64,000 nt of DNA from Sorangium sp051521495 (GCF_051521495.1 NZ_CP150355.1:2604001-2668000); one strand, 5' to 3'. Shown: positions 17,701 to 28,029, counted from the stretch's first letter. The notes: generated by a model from the letters alone, not told the origin. Program-made: numbers and translations.

Positions 17701-18605
17701 TCCATCGCGGTCAGCGCCGCCGGCCGCCCGGTCACCGCCCCCGCCTCCGCGCCGGGCGCGACCACCTCCGCCAGGTCGCCCCCGCCCTCCTGGAAGGCCC
17801 TGAGCGCCTCGGCCGCGCTCCGGCCGTCGCGCGGCCGGGTTTCCGGATCCTTCGACAGCATCCGCGCGCAGAGCGTTGCGAGCGCTTCGGGCACGTCGCC
17901 CCGCACGTCGCTGAGCCGCGGCGGCTCGTCGAACAGGACCTTGGCGAGCACCGACATGAAGTGGTCTCCCCGGAAGGCCGGCTCGCCCGCCAGGCACTCG
18001 AAGAGCAGGCAGCCGAGCGCAAAGACGTCCGCCCGTGCGTCGACCACGCCCCCGCTCCGCGCTTGCTCCGGGGCCATGTAGGCCGGCGTCCCGATCAGCA
18101 CGCCGCTCCCGGTCATGCGCGTCCCGGCGCATGGCCACGCGATGCCGAAGTCGAGCAGCCGGACGTCGCGGGGCGGCTCCGCTCCTGCGAGGAACACGTT
18201 GCTCGGCTTGAGGTCACGGTGGACGATGCCGCGGGCGTGCGCCGCGCCGAGCGCCTCCGCCACGCAGCGCGCGATCTCCACGGCCTCCTGCACCTCGAGC
18301 CGCCCGCGCGCGAGCCGGCGCGAGAGGTCCTCGCCTTCGAGCCACTCCATGGCGAGGTACAGCGCGCCCGACGGGAGCGACCCGTGCGTCACGTGCCGGA
18401 CGATCCGGGGGTGCTCGAGCTCCGCGAGCAGCGTTGCCTCGCGCTGAAAGCGCGGCGCGTCGGCGCCCGAGGTGTCACGCAGCAGCTTTATCGCCACGGC
18501 GCACCCGCGCTCGAGATCTCGCGCGCGGTAGACCTCCGCCATCCCGCCCGCCCCTGCATGAGCCTCGAGCGCGAAGCGCCCTGCAAGAACGTCTCCGGGC
18601 CGCAT
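14697..18605 (-). CDS. Ser/Thr protein kinase fused to cyclase-like domain, AAA ATPase and TPR region
   Basis: A 1302-residue regulatory giant. The start is set at the Met codon of MRPGDVLAGRFALEAHAGAG (18605), where kinase homology begins; the longer in-frame extension to 18680 is low-complexity. Domains: Hanks kinase (about 8-275) with the Gly loop GAGGMAEVYRA, HRDLKPSNV near 128, DFG as LLDFGIAWPC and MAPEQA; a degenerate nucleotide-cyclase-like segment (about 320-440, LSLGWSTITGRLPRLGDAID); an AAA/NACHT-like ATPase with Walker A TAPPGVGKSRLG near 497 and Walker B VVLVLEDLHWGD; and a long helical TPR-like tail to the end. This is the PknB-cyclase-AAA architecture frequent in myxobacteria. 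Signal and targets unknown. Confidence 0.93.
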   Translation of the reverse strand: MRPGDVLAGRFALEAHAGAGGMAEVYRARDLERGCAVAIKLLRDTSGADAPRFQREATLLAELEHPRIVRHVTHGSLPSGALYLAMEWLEGEDLSRRLARGRLEVQEAVEIARCVAEALGAAHARGIVHRDLKPSNVFLAGAEPPRDVRLLDFGIAWPCAGTRMTGSGVLIGTPAYMAPEQARSGGVVDARADVFALGCLLFECLAGEPAFRGDHFMSVLAKVLFDEPPRLSDVRGDVPEALATLCARMLSKDPETRPRDGRSAAEALRAFQEGGGDLAEVVAPGAEAGAVTGRPAALTAMERRPVAVLLVGVVGTGDASIADAATLPGALIAEASAWGGRVESLPGGAAALTMVGQGAATDLARQAARAALALRRQTPDQPMALSLGWSTITGRLPRLGDAIDRAARLISATGPGDPGGALPIAIDDGLAGLLDAQLDVREHEDRFFLVGERASAEGGRTLLGKQTSCVGRDGELGMLAAAFAACVEEPSARAVLVTAPPGVGKSRLGQEFLRRATERAPRASIWMGRGDPRRARSPFGLLADAIKGACGILEGEPLGARQDKLRAQVARRVPEPERRRVAEFVGELVGAPFPDDDSAPLRAARREAQVMSEQMQHAFLALVQAACAEGPVVLVLEDLHWGDLATTRFVDAALRQLAGEPLFVLALARPEVVELFPRLWAERGVHELRLKELGTKACERLARQVLGEDAHRRTINRIVSIADGNAFYLEELIRAAAEGREHELPDTVMAMVQSRLGALDAEARRLLRAASVFGETCWASGVSALVGGPAGAGLAALVDRELLVKRPESRFAREGELAFRHALLREGAYAMLTEEDRALGHRLAGQWLEDHGEGDPLVLAGHFDGGGEHGRAARYWLRAAEIAHRGEDVEAALSHLHQGLAGEVPAEIELALLGMQCELGTWRLDASGPTMLAAERMMREAPPGSQPWAQGVAAALAYANLLGLPDRFEALLGTLVGVEPDSQATGLAAFALFVGLYGTLLEGRVASLGPLVERVRAMLERVEEREPFGAGFLHVALAMEHLLAREEPWSALLRVDAAQKSYRGADHVRGASGARLVRGLVLWTLGATRRAEEELLGVAGADETYGGWCSYRPFVLVHLASERGDLDAARRLAEGLVASGRARALARDEGCGRWLLGEVLCRAGDLERAERELDAAVPLLAVSTGIDLPGVQAARAAVRLQQGRAAEALAVAEDGVARSRAMEGACGFFRGARLRLVHAECLAAAGQGNAAGKALAAARERLLDIAGRIPEPQYRTSFLEEVPENRRTLALAQEWLGEAAGR

Positions 18606-18834
18606 CGCGACGAGCGTAGAACCGCGCCTTGGGGTTGTCGAGAACGCGGTCTCCGTGCGGCCCCGGGGCAACGCGATCACGGCGGGTAGGAAACGGTAGA
18701 ACTCTCGCCCGTGTCAAGCCGCGCAGGGACGGCGCCGGGCGAGCCGTCTATCGCGCATCAAACACCCGCTCGCCCCTTCTCCCGGGTGACGCGTTCGCCT
18801 CGGCCACCATCAAGCCGCCTACGATGGCTCCCGC

Positions 18835-19221
18835 ATGCAAGCCGTCGGAGCGCACTCCCTCCATTGTTATCCGCCGCAGCCGAACGGAGAGTGCTGGGAC
18901 TCCTACCGGGTCCGGCGGGATTTGCAGCTCTACAACGACACGCGCACGTGCAGCCCTTGCTCCTGTAGCGAGCCGAGCCGCGACAAGTGCCGCGTACAGA
19001 CCACGGTGTATTATCAGGCAGACTGCTCCGAAGAGCTCGGAGCCGTTTTCATTTCCGGGCTGGATGGACCGCTCTGCACGGATACGATCGACGGACAGAT
19101 CGGTGCGATTCGGTCTATCCTCGTGAAGGACGAGCCGACCTGCGCCCCCTCGACCGACTCCAAAGTTGTGAGCGGCGAGCTGGATCCCGGTGACACGCAC
19201 GTGCTCTGCTGCAACCGTTAG
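18835..19221 (+). CDS. Cys-rich protein, probably the C-terminal part of a larger exported protein
   Basis: A 128-residue frame with ten cysteines in CYPPQPNGECW, DTRTCSPCSCSEPSRDKCRV, QADCSEEL, PLCTD, PTCAPS and a terminal VLCCNR. The DTRTC..C.C..P....C core followed by a '..C...' strand and a CC ending is a module I know from many myxobacterial exported proteins. In those it follows a signal peptide and N-terminal region that are missing here, with no signal peptide before ATG 18835. It may be a broken gene expressed from an internal Met, or silent. The 154 bases upstream hold nothing recognisable. Confidence 0.5.
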   Translation: MQAVGAHSLHCYPPQPNGECWDSYRVRRDLQLYNDTRTCSPCSCSEPSRDKCRVQTTVYYQADCSEELGAVFISGLDGPLCTDTIDGQIGAIRSILVKDEPTCAPSTDSKVVSGELDPGDTHVLCCNR

Positions 19222-19918
19222 GAACGCCCCTACTCCTGGACCCGGACCTTCACCGAGACGGGGAGGCGGCCGAGCTCGCGCTCGCGGCCCTCGTCGTCGG
19301 CGCCGCGACCGAGCTCGGCGAGGTGTAAACGGCGGCCGCGCCCACGTGACGAGCACGGCGATCGCGCCGAGCTCGCGCTCTTCGAGCTCGCCCAGGTTGC
19401 CCGCCAGCGATGTGACCGCTTCTACCTGGAGGAGATGATGTCTGGCCGAGGGGTCGAGCCAGGCAGCGAGCCAGGGTCGTTCGACGAGCACCACGCGGAG
19501 CAGGCGCCGCACGAGGGGCGCAACCCGTCGCCGGAGCTCTTGGCGAGCTGGGCAGTGGCGAGGAACCGCGAGCGGCGGGCGCGGGCGGTCCGGCAGGGCC
19601 AGGAGAGCGCCGACGGCGGAGAGCCGTAGCGCTGCGGCGCCCGAGGTCGTCCCTTGTCGCGCGGGGGTCGTGCCGAGTGGCCCGGGCCCACGCCGAGCGC
19701 GGAAGCAGGGGCGAGCTGGATGGCGTGCCGCGGCTCAGCACGCGAGCGCGCTCGCTGGGTGAAATTGTGAATGCTCACAGCAGCGCGGACCTCGCTCGCC
19801 GAGCGGCAGACTGGTCGATCGAAGTTGACACCGGACATGTGAACGCTCACACTGCCGGCCGGTCGTCATGCTTTTGCTTCGCTCCGGATGGGCCGTCATG
19901 CGCATCCAGGAGACGGTC
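19222..19918. other. Gene-poor stretch with coding debris
   Basis: No intact gene supported. The minus strand at about 19230-19440 carries pieces that look protein-like but lie in different frames, e.g. GNLGELEERELGAIAVLVTW and LGRLPVSVKVRVQE with stop. This suggests the decayed end of a minus-strand gene. The plus-strand frame 19435-19629 (64 residues) is possible but has no family or signal features. Confidence 0.35.
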
Positions 19919-20107
19919 ATGAAGTAGCGATCGGTCATGTTGCTCGCGGCTGCGATCGCGGTCCTGGTCAGTGGGGACCGTGGCTGCGGCAACGAACCCA
20001 GCGGCGGGAACCCCGGAAGCGACCCGACGTATCCCGCCCAGCAGCAGGCCTGTCCGGGGGGCTGCACCATGAACATTCTGGTTGTGCTGTACGGCAACGC
20101 CAGCTGA
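19919..20107 (+). pseudogene. Small lipoprotein-like gene with a nonsense codon 3
   Basis: CAGGAGA (19907-19913) is followed at good spacing by ATG AAG TAG CGA TCG GTC ATG, and the same frame continues as MLLAAAIAVLVSGDRGCGNE to a stop at 20105-20107. Without the TAG at 19925-19927 the product would start MK-x-RSVMLLAAAIAVLVSG, a textbook Lys/Arg plus hydrophobic leader with a Cys (GDRGC) at a lipobox-like position. As the sequence stands, translation could only begin at the internal ATG 19937, which lacks its own ribosome site, giving 56 residues. The mature part is short and ends NILVVLYGNAS. Function unknown. Confidence 0.5.
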
Positions 20108-20817
20108 TCGATGATGGGGTGACTACTGCTCGTGCGCTTCATTGTGCTGTCGGAGCCTGCAGCCTGTGGCGTGAAGGCGGCCCGTTCGATGCATGGATAA
20201 GTTTGATACGGCATCACTTTTCCAGGAGTGAGGCGGATCGAATAAGGTTCTATATGCCGACCAACGTGCAGCATGGCTGTACGATGGGACGGCCGCTACG
20301 AGGGGCTTGATTTCCGCGTTTGGATCTCCTGGCCCCCGGCACCTCGTCCATCTCACTCCAGCTTTTCGAGCGCGCTCGCATGCCGAGCGCGGCCGGCGCG
20401 GCCCGCTGGTCGCAGGCGATTTTTGACGAGGTTCGCACGAGGTTCGCACGAGATTCGCGCGCCTGGCGATCGCGCCCGTCAAGGACTCGACCCCATGTCG
20501 GCGTCAAGTCGCCATCGTGACTCCGTATCTGAGTTTATCGCACCTTCATGAGGATCAGGTTCGCTCGCGATGCGCAATCGGCTTGACGGACCTGCCAGCC
20601 CGGAACAATAGATACCCCCTTCGTGCTGCCTGGCGCGCGCGCGGAATGAACTTATCCGCTCTGCGCGCATCTCGACAATCATCCGCAGCGGCAATGGCCG
20701 GCGCGGCGGCCCGCTCGGGAGCCTTGAGCGCGCGGCGAGCGACCCCGACGACGCAAGGGCAGCGTCGAGCAGTGAGAAGATGGCGGTTTCACTTACTTAT
20801 AGGACGAGGAGGACAAG
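20108..20817. other. Intergenic stretch upstream of the esterase gene
   Basis: About 700 bases without a supported gene, locally lower in GC (20150-20300). It includes the 11-bp tandem repeat at 20428-20460 and, at the end, the strong ribosome site GAGGAGGA (20806-20813) of the following gene. Short frames here have no recognisable features. Confidence 0.5.
20428..20460. repeat. 11-bp tandem repeat, three units
   Basis: GAGGTTCGCAC at 20428-20438 and 20439-20449, then GAGATTCGCGC at 20450-20460. The 11-bp period places the units on the same helix face every turn. No overlapping gene is evident. Confidence 0.8.
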
Positions 20818-22239
<1,422 letters not shown>

Positions 22240-22255
22240 CGTCGCGCCCCGCCGA

Positions 22256-22301
22256 CGCGGCGGCTCGGGCAGCGGCAGACGCGCCCGCCCGAGCCGCCGC
22301 G
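22256..22301 (+). terminator. Strong hairpin after the esterase gene
   Basis: Perfect 15-bp arms CGCGGCGGCTCGGGC (22256-22270) and its complement (22287-22301), with a 16-nt loop, begin 17 bases after the stop. There is no U-run, as is usual for high-GC hairpin terminators, so termination is likely but not certain. The rest of 22302-22498 shows no gene. Confidence 0.6.
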
Positions 22302-22498
22302 TTGCCCCGCCCCGCCCGTGAGCTGTCGAAGCAGCCGGTCCACCGTGGGAGCGTGCTTTCATTGGGCCGAGCGGGCCCCTGCCGGGGCGCAATGGGGCGT
22401 CGAACTCTCGAAATCACCTGCGCCGCGCTGGAATCGATCGTCCTGATCTGTTCGAGGCCACGCAGTCGAGGCTGACGATACGCTTGCACGACACCCGC

Positions 22499-23737
22499 TC
22501 AGGACGTCGGCACGTCCCACGCGACGTTCAGCGCGGTCGGACCGCGGTGCACGAGGTTGGGCAGGTACGAGAGCGGCGCGTCGTCGGCCAGGCGCGCGCC
22601 CCGCAGGCGGCGCGTCAGCTCGTCGAGCGCGATCGAGCCTTCCATGCGCGCGAGCTGCGCGCCGACGCAGAAGTGCGGACCGCGCCCGAACGCGAGGTTC
22701 GGCCCGGCCGCGCGCTCGAACTCGAACCGCTCGGGGTCCTTCACGCCGGGCAGGTCCCGGTTGGCGGATCCGAACAGCACGAACACCCGCGCGCCGCGCG
22801 GCACGGCCACCCCGCGGATCCGGCAGTCCTCGCTCACGGTGCGCGTCATTCCCTGCACGGGCGCGTCGAAGCGCAGGGCCTCCTCGAGCACGCCGGGGAT
22901 CACTTCCGGCCGATCGCGCAGCGTCTGCCAGGCGCCGGGCGCGCGCAGGATCGACACGAGCGCGTTGCCGATCATGTTCGTCGTGGTCAGGTGCGCCGCG
23001 AAGATCAGCACGCACAGCGTGCCCACCAGCTCCTGCGTGTCGAGCGGGCTCTCGCCCTCCGCGCGCGCCTCGATGAGCTCGGTCACCAGATCGGGGCGAG
23101 GGTTCGCCCGGTGGTCCTCGACGAGCGCGCGCAGAAAATCGCGGTACGCGACGATGCTGCGCGCCAGCTCCGCGCGCTGCTCCTCGGGCAGGAAACCCAT
23201 GAGGAACATCGTCTCGTCGTCGCACCACCGCTTGACCTGCTCCATCTCCGAGAGCGGGATCCCGAAGAGCTGGCTGGTCACACGGATCGGCAGCGGCGTG
23301 GCGAAGCGCGCCATCAAATCCGCGTGCCCGTCCTTCTCGAACCCGCCCACCAGCTCGCTCGTGATCGCGCGGATGAACGGCTCCATTCTCGCCGCGAGGC
23401 GCGGCCCCGCGAGCGCCTTGCTCACGAGGCCGCGCACCCGCGTGTGGACCGGCGGATCGCTCGACAGGAGCGGATATACGCCGCTCCGGTCCTTGCCCAG
23501 GATCGCCAGCATCGCGGGCGAGGGCTCCTGCAGCGGCGCGAGGACCTGCGCCGAGCTGAACCGCACCGGATCCTTGACCACGGCCGCGACGTCCTCGTGA
23601 CGCGAGACGAACCACATCCCGAAGCTCGGGTTGAACACCACCGGCGCCTCGCGCCGGAGCTCCTCGAAGAGGGGATAAGGATCCTCCAGGTGCGGGGGAA
23701 CGAGGTGGTTGAAGGCGCGGGTGGTCTCGTTCGACAT
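22499..23737 (-). CDS. Cytochrome P450
   Basis: A complete soluble bacterial P450 of 412 residues. It has PYPLFEELRREAPV near the N-terminus, the substrate-side DPPVHTRVRGLVSKAL (94-109), the I-helix FAAHLTTTNMIGN (246-258), ExxR as EEALRF (285-290), and the heme loop FGRGPHFCVGAQLAR with the Cys ligand at 357. The I-helix has Ala-His in place of the usual Ala-Gly-x-(D/E), so oxygen activation may be atypical. No ferredoxin or reductase gene lies next to it, and the neighbouring MDR oxidoreductase is divergent. Start Met 23737 is followed directly by family-like sequence. Substrate unknown. Confidence 0.96.
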   Translation of the reverse strand: MSNETTRAFNHLVPPHLEDPYPLFEELRREAPVVFNPSFGMWFVSRHEDVAAVVKDPVRFSSAQVLAPLQEPSPAMLAILGKDRSGVYPLLSSDPPVHTRVRGLVSKALAGPRLAARMEPFIRAITSELVGGFEKDGHADLMARFATPLPIRVTSQLFGIPLSEMEQVKRWCDDETMFLMGFLPEEQRAELARSIVAYRDFLRALVEDHRANPRPDLVTELIEARAEGESPLDTQELVGTLCVLIFAAHLTTTNMIGNALVSILRAPGAWQTLRDRPEVIPGVLEEALRFDAPVQGMTRTVSEDCRIRGVAVPRGARVFVLFGSANRDLPGVKDPERFEFERAAGPNLAFGRGPHFCVGAQLARMEGSIALDELTRRLRGARLADDAPLSYLPNLVHRGPTALNVAWDVPTS

Positions 23738-24121
23738 GGTTGCGATGCTCCGGGCAGAGTGGCGGGGAGGTTATCCTCCGGACGACGGATCGAATACCAC
23801 CTTCCGAGGGGCGCGAGGTGGTTCGACATCGACGTCCATCGCGCGGCGCGCTCAGCCCCGGGGGGTCGAACGTCGTGGTGAGCACCACGACATGCCTCTC
23901 ACTCTCCTGAAAACGCGAGGGGTGCAATCGTGTGTATCTCCTCGGAGTGCGCGGGCAGCGAGCCGCAAGGCTCCCAAGGCGACTCGACGCGAGCAGCGGG
24001 CTCGACCACAGCTCGCCAGGCGCCAGGCTCAGCGGTTGGGCCCGCGTTGGGCCGAGGCCTTCCGCTGCCCGCACGACCTCTTCCGTCGGCGCGCTCCCTC
24101 GACGCTCACAAGGTCCACACC
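23738..24121. other. Divergent intergenic region
   Basis: 384 bases between the minus-strand P450 and the plus-strand oxidoreductase. No gene is supported. Both promoters should lie here, but I see no clear -35/-10 or sigma-54 boxes. Confidence 0.4.
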
Positions 24122-25087
24122 ATGTTCACGACGATGCTTCCCAGCTCGACCGACGCCGCCCGAGTCCACCGGTTCGGCGGCCCCGAAGTCATCACCCTCG
24201 AAAAGGTGCCGGTCCCGCTGCCCGGCCCGGGCGAGGTGCTGGTCCGCGTCGCGGCGGCCGGGGTCGGGCCGTGGGACGCGTGGATTCGTGCCGGCAAGAG
24301 CGTGCTGCCCCAGCCGCTGCCGCTGACGCTCGGCTCGGACCTCGCTGGTACCGTGGCCGCGGTCGGCCCCGAGGTGACCGGCCTCGCGCCGGGCGCAGCG
24401 GTCTTTGGCGTCACCAACAGGCGCTTCACCGGCGCACACGCGGACTATGCCGTGGCGCAGGCGTGCAGGGTGACGCGCAAGCCTCTCCGGCTCGACGACG
24501 TGCAGGCCGCCTCCGTGCCGGTCGTCGCCGTCACGGCGTGGCAGGCGCTGCTCGAGCAAGCCCAGATCGAGGCCGGACAGACCGTGCTGGTGCACGGTGC
24601 GGCCGGCAGCGTCGGCGCGTACGCGGTGCAGCTCGCGCGCCGGGCCCGCGCCCGTGTGTTCGCGACGGCCTCGGCCAAGGATCGCGATTTTGTCCGCGGT
24701 CTCGGTGCGGACGTCGTCGTGGACTACCGGAGCGAGCGCTTCGAGGATGCCGCCAAGGACGTCGATGCCGTCATCGACCTCGTCGGTGGCGACACGCAGG
24801 CGCGGTCCTTCGCCGTGCTCAAGCCACGTGGCACCCTGGTCTCGGCGGTGTCGACCCCTGATGAGGAGGAGGCCGCCCGTCGCGGCGTGCGGGCAAGCTT
24901 CTTTCTCGTCGACGTCACGACGGCCCACCTCGACCGCATCGCCGCCCTGCTCGACGCGGGCGAGCTCTCGGTCGACATCGGCGCCGTGCTGCCGCTCGCC
25001 GAGGTCCGCGGCGCGCACGAGATGCTCGACGGCACCCGCCCCCGCCCGCGTGGCAAGATCGTCCTGGCCATGGCGCCTGCTCGCTGA
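24122..25087 (+). CDS. MDR-superfamily NADPH:quinone-type oxidoreductase
   Basis: A 321-residue zinc-independent medium-chain oxidoreductase reducing quinones or enones with NADPH. It has the N-terminal GroES-like domain (AARVHRFGGPEVITLEKVPV, GEVLVRVAAAGVGPWDAWIR, GSDLAGTVAAVG) and the Rossmann domain with VLVHGAAGSVGAYAVQLAR near 155-173. The substrate-side DLVGGDTQ and the terminal GKIVLAM are also present. The zinc-binding Cys set is absent. ATG 24122 is the first Met in frame with family homology; no clear Shine-Dalgarno precedes it. Standalone gene, divergent from a P450. Confidence 0.94.
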   Translation: MFTTMLPSSTDAARVHRFGGPEVITLEKVPVPLPGPGEVLVRVAAAGVGPWDAWIRAGKSVLPQPLPLTLGSDLAGTVAAVGPEVTGLAPGAAVFGVTNRRFTGAHADYAVAQACRVTRKPLRLDDVQAASVPVVAVTAWQALLEQAQIEAGQTVLVHGAAGSVGAYAVQLARRARARVFATASAKDRDFVRGLGADVVVDYRSERFEDAAKDVDAVIDLVGGDTQARSFAVLKPRGTLVSAVSTPDEEEAARRGVRASFFLVDVTTAHLDRIAALLDAGELSVDIGAVLPLAEVRGAHEMLDGTRPRPRGKIVLAMAPAR

Positions 25088-25272
25088 GGTCCGAGAGCAG
25101 CGGCCCTGGCCCCGTTGCCCCGCTCTGGCGCGATGTCGCCTGTTTGCATACCGCCCCCCGTGACGGTCGTACGAGGTGCTGCTCCCCGCGCCGGATCGAC
25201 CCCACGAAGCTTCGCGTCCTGCCCGGGATTCGGTATCCTCTCGGCTCCCCCTTTCGGGAGGTGTGCGGGCGT

Positions 25273-26838
25273 ATGAGGTTCGAGAAAGACGTCCTTCTGG
25301 CCGGCAAATTCCGCCTCGAGCGAGAGCTATCGCACGGCGGGATGGGCTCGATCTGGGTGGCGCAGCACGTCCAGCTCGGCACGCTCGTCGCGGTCAAGTT
25401 CATGCGCCCCGCGTTTTCGGATCTGCCGGTGCTTCGGGCGCGCTTCGAGCGGGAGGCGCGCGCCGCCGCGCAGCTCAAGAGCCCTCATATCGTGCAGGTC
25501 CATGACTTCGGCTTCGAAGAAGACGAGGTGCCCTACCTCGTCATGGAGCTCCTGCAAGGCGAGGATCTCAGCAAGCGCCTCCAGCGGTGCGGCCGCCTCT
25601 CGCTCCAGGAGACGCTGCACATCATCGTCCAGGCCGGGAAGGCGCTCCGCAGCGTCCATGAAGCGGGGTTCGTGCACCGCGATCTGAAGCCCGCCAACTT
25701 CTTCCTGGCACGCGTCGACGGCGAGGATGGCGAGATCGTGAAGCTGCTCGACTTCGGGATCGCGAAGGACGTCTCGGCGGTGCTCGCGGCGGACATCTCG
25801 GCCACGGGCGAGGTGATCGGCTCGCCCAACTACATGAGCCCGGAGCAGTTCTACGGCGAACGGGACGTGGACGCGCGCAGCGATCTCTGGTCGCTCGGGG
25901 TCATTCTGTTCAAGATGCTCACGGGGCACCTGCCGTTCCCGGGCGACGCGATCGGGCGCGTGGTCACGAAGGTCATCCTCGGCACGGTACCCTCGGCGAG
26001 GGAGCTCGCCCCCGATCTGCCGAGCGGCATCGACGCGTTCTTCACGCGGGCGCTGGCGCGCGATCGGGACGAGCGGTTCCAGAACGTGCGCGAGATGGTC
26101 AACGAGCTCGCGCGCGTCGCGGGCGCGCCGCCGTTCTTTTCGTTCGGGGGGGACACCTCGCTGGGCACCGGGTGGGCATGGCGGGGCTCCGGCGGGGAGC
26201 CCGGGCTCGCCGACCCCGGCACGCCGCCGGTGGCGCAGCTGACGACGATGCCCCTCCAGCGGCGCTCGGACCCGAACGATGTCCGCGCCTCGACGCCGAA
26301 CCCGCAATCCCTGCCGGGCACCTTGACCGGCGCGATCAACCTGTCGGCGCCGCACACGGCGCGCGCTGCCATCGCGCGGGTCGCGGGGCGTGTCGCCATC
26401 GGGGCGACGATCGCGGTCGTGGGTGTCGGCCTGTTCGTCGCCACGCTCAAGGGCGCGTCGACCGACGGCGACCCGACCACGACCCAGGCGTCCGCGGCCG
26501 CCTCAGCGCCCGCGCTCGCCGCGCCGTCGAGCGGCGCGCCGGCCGGGCTCGCCGCGGTCGCCGCCATCGCGAGCGCTCCCGAGGCGCCCACCGCGGCGAC
26601 TCCTGCGGTGCTGCCGGCCCCGTTGCCGCTCGATCCGGGCGCGGGCGCGCCGAACGCCGCCTCCCTGGCGCCGGCACAGGCATCGCCCGTCGCCTCCGGC
26701 GCGGCGGCGCGCCGCGCCGCGCCCGCGCGCTCCACGTCCCCGACCACCGCTCGGACCGCGTCGACACCGGCGCCGCGCAAGACGCTCCCGGGTCCTCGCA
26801 AGAAGTCCGGTGGGAGCAGGCCGGACTGGGGGCTCTAG
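25273..26838 (+). CDS. Membrane-anchored Ser/Thr protein kinase
   Basis: A 521-residue Hanks-type kinase. The domain starts at once (FRLERELSHGGMGSIWVAQH), with the Lys in VAVKFMRP, catalytic loop HRDLKPANF near residue 135, LLDFGIAKDV, and activation-segment end PNYMSPEQFYG. The catalytic set is complete. The juxtamembrane region is Pro/Ser-rich. A transmembrane segment (about 366-393, ARVAGRVAIGATIAVVGVGL) places an Ala/Pro-rich low-complexity tail outside the cytoplasm. ATG 25273 is supported by the homology start. It is followed 31 bp later by a TPR protein gene, a pairing often seen in myxobacteria, suggesting a shared pathway. Confidence 0.95.
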   Translation: MRFEKDVLLAGKFRLERELSHGGMGSIWVAQHVQLGTLVAVKFMRPAFSDLPVLRARFEREARAAAQLKSPHIVQVHDFGFEEDEVPYLVMELLQGEDLSKRLQRCGRLSLQETLHIIVQAGKALRSVHEAGFVHRDLKPANFFLARVDGEDGEIVKLLDFGIAKDVSAVLAADISATGEVIGSPNYMSPEQFYGERDVDARSDLWSLGVILFKMLTGHLPFPGDAIGRVVTKVILGTVPSARELAPDLPSGIDAFFTRALARDRDERFQNVREMVNELARVAGAPPFFSFGGDTSLGTGWAWRGSGGEPGLADPGTPPVAQLTTMPLQRRSDPNDVRASTPNPQSLPGTLTGAINLSAPHTARAAIARVAGRVAIGATIAVVGVGLFVATLKGASTDGDPTTTQASAAASAPALAAPSSGAPAGLAAVAAIASAPEAPTAATPAVLPAPLPLDPGAGAPNAASLAPAQASPVASGAAARRAAPARSTSPTTARTASTPAPRKTLPGPRKKSGGSRPDWGL

Positions 26839-26869
26839 CCAGGTGGTTCTGCGTCCCCAGAGAGCAGGA

Positions 26870-28003
26870 ATGCGCTTCCGAGCGGCGGTGACGGGGTTGC
26901 TCCTCCTGGTCACCCTCGCCGGCGCGGAGGCGTCGGCGCAAGCGCCTCCTCCGTCGGCGAAGGCGCGGCAGGCGGCCGTCGCGTACGCCAACCAGGGGTG
27001 GACAGCCTACCGGGCGCACCGGTACCAGGAAGCGCTCCAGGCCTTCCGCCGAGCCGAGGCCACGGTGCATGCGCCGACCTTCCTGATCATGGTCGCGCGC
27101 TCCTGCCACAAGCTCGGCCGCCTGACCGAGGCGCGCTCGGTCTACCAGCTCATCGTCGACGAACAGCTCCCGGCCGACGCCTCGCAGGGGTTCCGGCAGG
27201 CCCAGGCCGAGGCGAGGACGGAGCTCGAGGCCCTCGCGTCGCGCATCCCCACCGTGGAGATCACCGTGACGGGCGCGGGCTCGGGGGGCGCGCAGGTGGC
27301 GCTCGGCGGGTTGGACGTGCCGCCGTCGACGCCCGTCGCGCGCGATCCGGGCAGCCACACGCTGGTCGTGGGGGCGCCTGGACGACGCGGGCTGACGAAG
27401 GAGGTCGTCCTCAAGGAGGGGATGAGGGCCAAGATCGAGGTCGATCTGGCGGCCGGAAAGGTGCGGATCGAAAGCGACAGGACCGGGCGCGGCGCGGGCG
27501 GCGAGCCGCAGCCGCTCGGCCCTGGGCAGGTGGCGGCCGACCGCAGCGCCCAGGAGGGCGGCGAGCCGCCCGGCCCTGGGCAGGTCGCGGCCGACGGCAG
27601 CGCCCAGCAGGGCGGCGACGCGGCGGATGGACGCCCGAGCTCGCGCAGCACCGCGTTGGTGTTCACGGGGCTCGCCGCGACCGCCGCGGGGACGGGGCTC
27701 GGCGTCGCGTTCGTGCTCCTCTCGAACGACAAGGCGAGCTCGCAGCTGCGCCTCCTCGAGCCGGCCTGCACGGACCCCGCGCGCTGCCCTGGGCTCGACC
27801 TGCGCGCGTACAACGACCTGGGACACGCCAAGGCAGACCTCGCGAACGCGGCGGTCTGGAGCTTCTTGGCCGCGGGCGCGGCGGGGGTCGGCACGGTGGC
27901 ATACGTCCTCCTGACGGGACATCCCGACGCGCGGGACGCGACGGCAACCGGCCTATCGGTGATCCCGATGCCGGGCGGGCTCGTGCTCAGCAAGCGCTGG
28001 TGA
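26870..28003 (+). CDS. Exported TPR/PEGA-like protein with C-terminal membrane segments
   Basis: A 377-residue protein with a signal peptide (VTGLLLLVTLAGAEASA-QA). A TPR pair follows (about 28-125, AYANQGWTAYRAHRYQEALQ and CHKLGRLTEARSVYQLIVDE), then a PEGA-like beta domain (128-200: VEITVTGAGSGGAQVALGGL and PGSHTLVV). A low-complexity segment contains two near-identical stretches (PGQVAADRSAQEGGE / PGQVAADGSAQQGGD). Two hydrophobic helices follow (about 263-285 and 320-343). ATG 26870 follows GAGAGCAGG closely. It belongs with the upstream kinase gene. It is probably an envelope scaffold or signalling partner; the TPR plus PEGA plus two-helix plan is a recurrent kinase companion in this group (family knowledge, not proven here). 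Confidence 0.85.
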   Translation: MRFRAAVTGLLLLVTLAGAEASAQAPPPSAKARQAAVAYANQGWTAYRAHRYQEALQAFRRAEATVHAPTFLIMVARSCHKLGRLTEARSVYQLIVDEQLPADASQGFRQAQAEARTELEALASRIPTVEITVTGAGSGGAQVALGGLDVPPSTPVARDPGSHTLVVGAPGRRGLTKEVVLKEGMRAKIEVDLAAGKVRIESDRTGRGAGGEPQPLGPGQVAADRSAQEGGEPPGPGQVAADGSAQQGGDAADGRPSSRSTALVFTGLAATAAGTGLGVAFVLLSNDKASSQLRLLEPACTDPARCPGLDLRAYNDLGHAKADLANAAVWSFLAAGAAGVGTVAYVLLTGHPDARDATATGLSVIPMPGGLVLSKRW

Positions 28004-28029
28004 GGTTTCCGAAGAGAGGGATCTTCGCG

